NCBI GenBank assembly: GCA_013152795.1
Contig: JAADFS010000162.1
Location: forward strand, 1-6,579
Source: Deferribacteres bacterium
Lineage (GTDB): Bacteria > Nitrospirota > Thermodesulfovibrionia > UBA6902
Direction: 5' to 3'
DNA length: 6,579 bases
The notes beneath the pieces are model-generated. The model ran no database searches, was not told the DNA's origin, and was given only the letters and a program-made list of their open reading frames with translations. The position numbers and the translations under genes were made by a program. Positions 5,612-6,579 of this stretch are shown one piece after another. The stretch's first letter is position 1; each line of letters starts with the position of its first letter.

Positions 5612-6303
5612 CCGTAGGCGCCTACGATACTACTCAAGGTGGGAATTATGATGTTATTGTATCGAAGCTCGACAGCAATCTCGGCAGCCTTTTGTCATCG
5701 ACGTTCATTGGGGGCAGTGACTGGGATTCTGTCAAAGGCCTTGCAATAGATTCATCGGACAATGTGTTTGTTGCAGGACATACATTCTCATCTGATTATC
5801 CGGTAACTGAAGGCGCGTTTGATACTACACGTAATGATAGTAGCTACTGTGATGTCATTGTGTCAAAGCTCGACAACGATCTGTCTGGAGATATAATCCT
5901 TCCTGTCCCCGACATAAAGGCAAACGGGTCGGACGGGCCGGTTACAGTCACACACCATGATACACTTTCAATCACGATTGCGCTGTCACCGGGAAGCTTT
6001 GACGGCAAAGACGCCGACTGGTGGATACTTGTGGAAACTCCTTATGGCTGGTACCACTATAACTTTGAGACGGGCAGGTGGGAGTACGGCATAGCCGTTT
6101 CGGATCAGGGGTCCTTATATGAGATCGACTCTGTTGATATCCCGGTCGTGCCGTTTCACCATCCAGGTGAATATATATATTATTTCAGGGTTGATACGGA
6201 TATGAACGGTGAACTGGATGAAGACGTTTTGTATGAAGACAGTGTAGTGGTTAATGTGATAACAAACGGAAAATGCATGGGAAAATGCAGAGGCCATAAT
6301 TAG
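5569..6303 (+). pseudogene. C-terminal segment of the broken SBBP gene: last repeats plus an unassigned C-terminal domain
   Basis: After the duplication the frame reads LVAGSTASTDYPVTVGAYDTT and carries one more full STFIGG repeat, ending at about 5880 (VSKLDNDLSG). A formal GTG start at 5569 has no ribosome binding site. The remaining 140 or so residues are a different domain beginning ILPVPDIKANGSDGPVTV, rich in Trp, Tyr and Asp (ADWWILVETPYGWYHYNF, GEYIYYFRVDTDMNGELDED). It is probably an all-beta extracellular module. I recall similar tails on exported proteins of delta-proteobacterial and Nitrospirota type but cannot name a family. The protein ends with two cysteines (CMGKC) before the TAG at 6301-6303. 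Confidence 0.7.
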
Positions 6304-6380
6304 CTGATAACTTAGCCGTAAATGACACTTAAAACAGCCTTCTTTTACATACTGAATTGAGAAAAAGAAAGGAAAGAAAA

Positions 6381-6579
6381 ATGACACACCTAAGATCCCC
6401 TGTAATGAGCAGAAAAGTAGGAAATTTATTACTGATGTTCGGTGCGCTTATGCTTGTTTTGTTATCTCCGAATGCAGCGATGGCTGCCTGGGAGAAGGAT
6501 TGTGTGGATTGTCCGCACAAATTCAGTGAGATGGGACCCGGTTCACTGGCGTTGGACTCGGACATGCTTCCCCATATTG
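6381..6579 (+). CDS. Start of an exported protein, truncated by the window end
   Basis: The first 66 codons are present; the gene runs off the window. An AAAGGA (6368-6373) lies seven bases before the ATG. Residues 1-35 form a good signal peptide: a basic start (with R5, R11, K12), a hydrophobic core (NLLLMFGALMLVLLS) and a likely cleavage site at AMA-AW. The mature protein begins AWEKDCVDCPHKF and includes ALDSDMLPHI. The LDS-x-PHI phrase is like the first blade of secreted beta-propeller proteins, where LDSxGNPHIAY recurs, so a second exported propeller is plausible but rests on few residues. Cys41 and Cys44 form a CxxC followed by Pro-His, so it is not a CxxCH haem site. It follows the SBBP gene by 77 bases, with no terminator seen between them, and may be co-transcribed. 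Confidence 0.7.
   Translation, partial: MTHLRSPVMSRKVGNLLLMFGALMLVLLSPNAAMAAWEKDCVDCPHKFSEMGPGSLALDSDMLPHI

Larger units (their letters stand above)
4694..5880 (+). repeat. SBBP coding repeats, six units of about 192-207 bases
   Basis: The STFxGG-coding motif recurs at 4694, 4885, 5092, 5287, 5486 and 5698. Spacings are 191, 207, 195, 199 and 212 bases. Allowing for the frame lesions (minus 1 or 4, plus 1, plus 17), these are multiples of three near 64-69 codons. DNA identity is very high in places: 5274-5365 equals 5473-5564 over 92 bases, and 4942-5000 equals 5149-5207 over 59 bases. Protein repeats that are this similar at the DNA level indicate recent duplication or gene conversion. Confidence 0.85.
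3908..6303 (+). pseudogene. Exported SBBP (beta-propeller) repeat protein, reading frame broken three times
   Basis: One ancestral gene spans this region, read in three successive pieces. Correcting a 1- (or 4-) base loss near 4715, one extra G in 5364-5368 and a 17-base duplication at 5546-5579 restores a single frame of about 792 residues. Domain order is a signal peptide (1-26), an N-terminal DUF7948-like domain (about 45-265, with FIENRGQV and YFIGG), about six SBBP repeats of 64-69 residues, each with STFxGG and DSSGNVFVAG-type motifs, and a C-terminal domain of about 135 residues. SBBP repeats are predicted to form beta-propeller blades, and such proteins are exported or surface-exposed; no enzymatic role is known to me. 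The start ATG at 3908 has AAGGGGGG (3896-3903) just upstream. The in-frame ATG at 3872 would add 12 residues and spoil the signal peptide. Whether the breaks are real or sequence errors cannot be decided here. Confidence 0.8.

Noticed and set aside
4694..5880. CRISPR array or non-coding tandem repeat
   Set aside because: Units are about 200 bases, spaced in multiples of three once lesions are allowed for, and translate to clear SBBP motifs.
6477..6530. Cytochrome c haem-binding site in the last gene
   Set aside because: The motif reads C-V-D-C-P-H, with proline where CxxCH needs histidine immediately after the second cysteine.

Overview
The window looks like part of a bacterial chromosome. 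It joins a conserved translation operon to the start of an accessory block of exported proteins. The organism is probably a Gram-negative anaerobe of the Nitrospirota or Desulfobacterota type. That is inference from three things: the gene order rplT-pheS-pheT, a PheS carrying a four-cysteine insert, and secreted SBBP-repeat proteins of a style common in those groups. The sequence alone does not fix the phylum.

Positions 1-3505 hold three tightly packed genes on the + strand. They are rplT (ribosomal protein L20), pheS and pheT (alpha and beta subunits of phenylalanyl-tRNA synthetase). pheS starts inside the end of rplT with an 11-base overlap, and pheT follows pheS after 27 bases, so the three are probably one transcription unit. 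infC and rpmI would be expected just upstream, outside the window. PheT is unusual: it is only 684 residues because the N-terminal OB-fold tRNA-binding (B2/EMAP-like) domain is cleanly absent, while the editing, B5, catalytic-like and anticodon-binding parts remain.

Positions 3506-3907 form a gene-free gap rich in inverted repeats. Its second half looks like a structured 5' leader for the next gene. The 3' part resembles the 3' half of GEMM (cyclic-dinucleotide) riboswitches, but the 5' half does not fit, so this is tentative.

Positions 3908-6303 hold one long gene for an exported SBBP-repeat protein (signal peptide, N-terminal DUF7948-like domain, about six SBBP repeats, extra C-terminal domain). 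Its reading frame is broken three times: a 1- (or 4-) base loss near 4715, an extra G in a G5 run at 5364-5368, and a 17-base tandem duplication at 5546-5579. Correcting these gives a continuous protein of about 792 residues. The damage lies only in the repeat region, which also contains a 92-base exact direct repeat. Real decay, repeat-driven variation and assembly or base-calling error all remain possible.

Positions 6381-6579 contain the start of another exported protein, cut by the window end, with a clear signal peptide. It is likely a second secreted protein of the same accessory block. I found no RNA genes, CRISPR array, insertion sequence or complete new multi-gene system.
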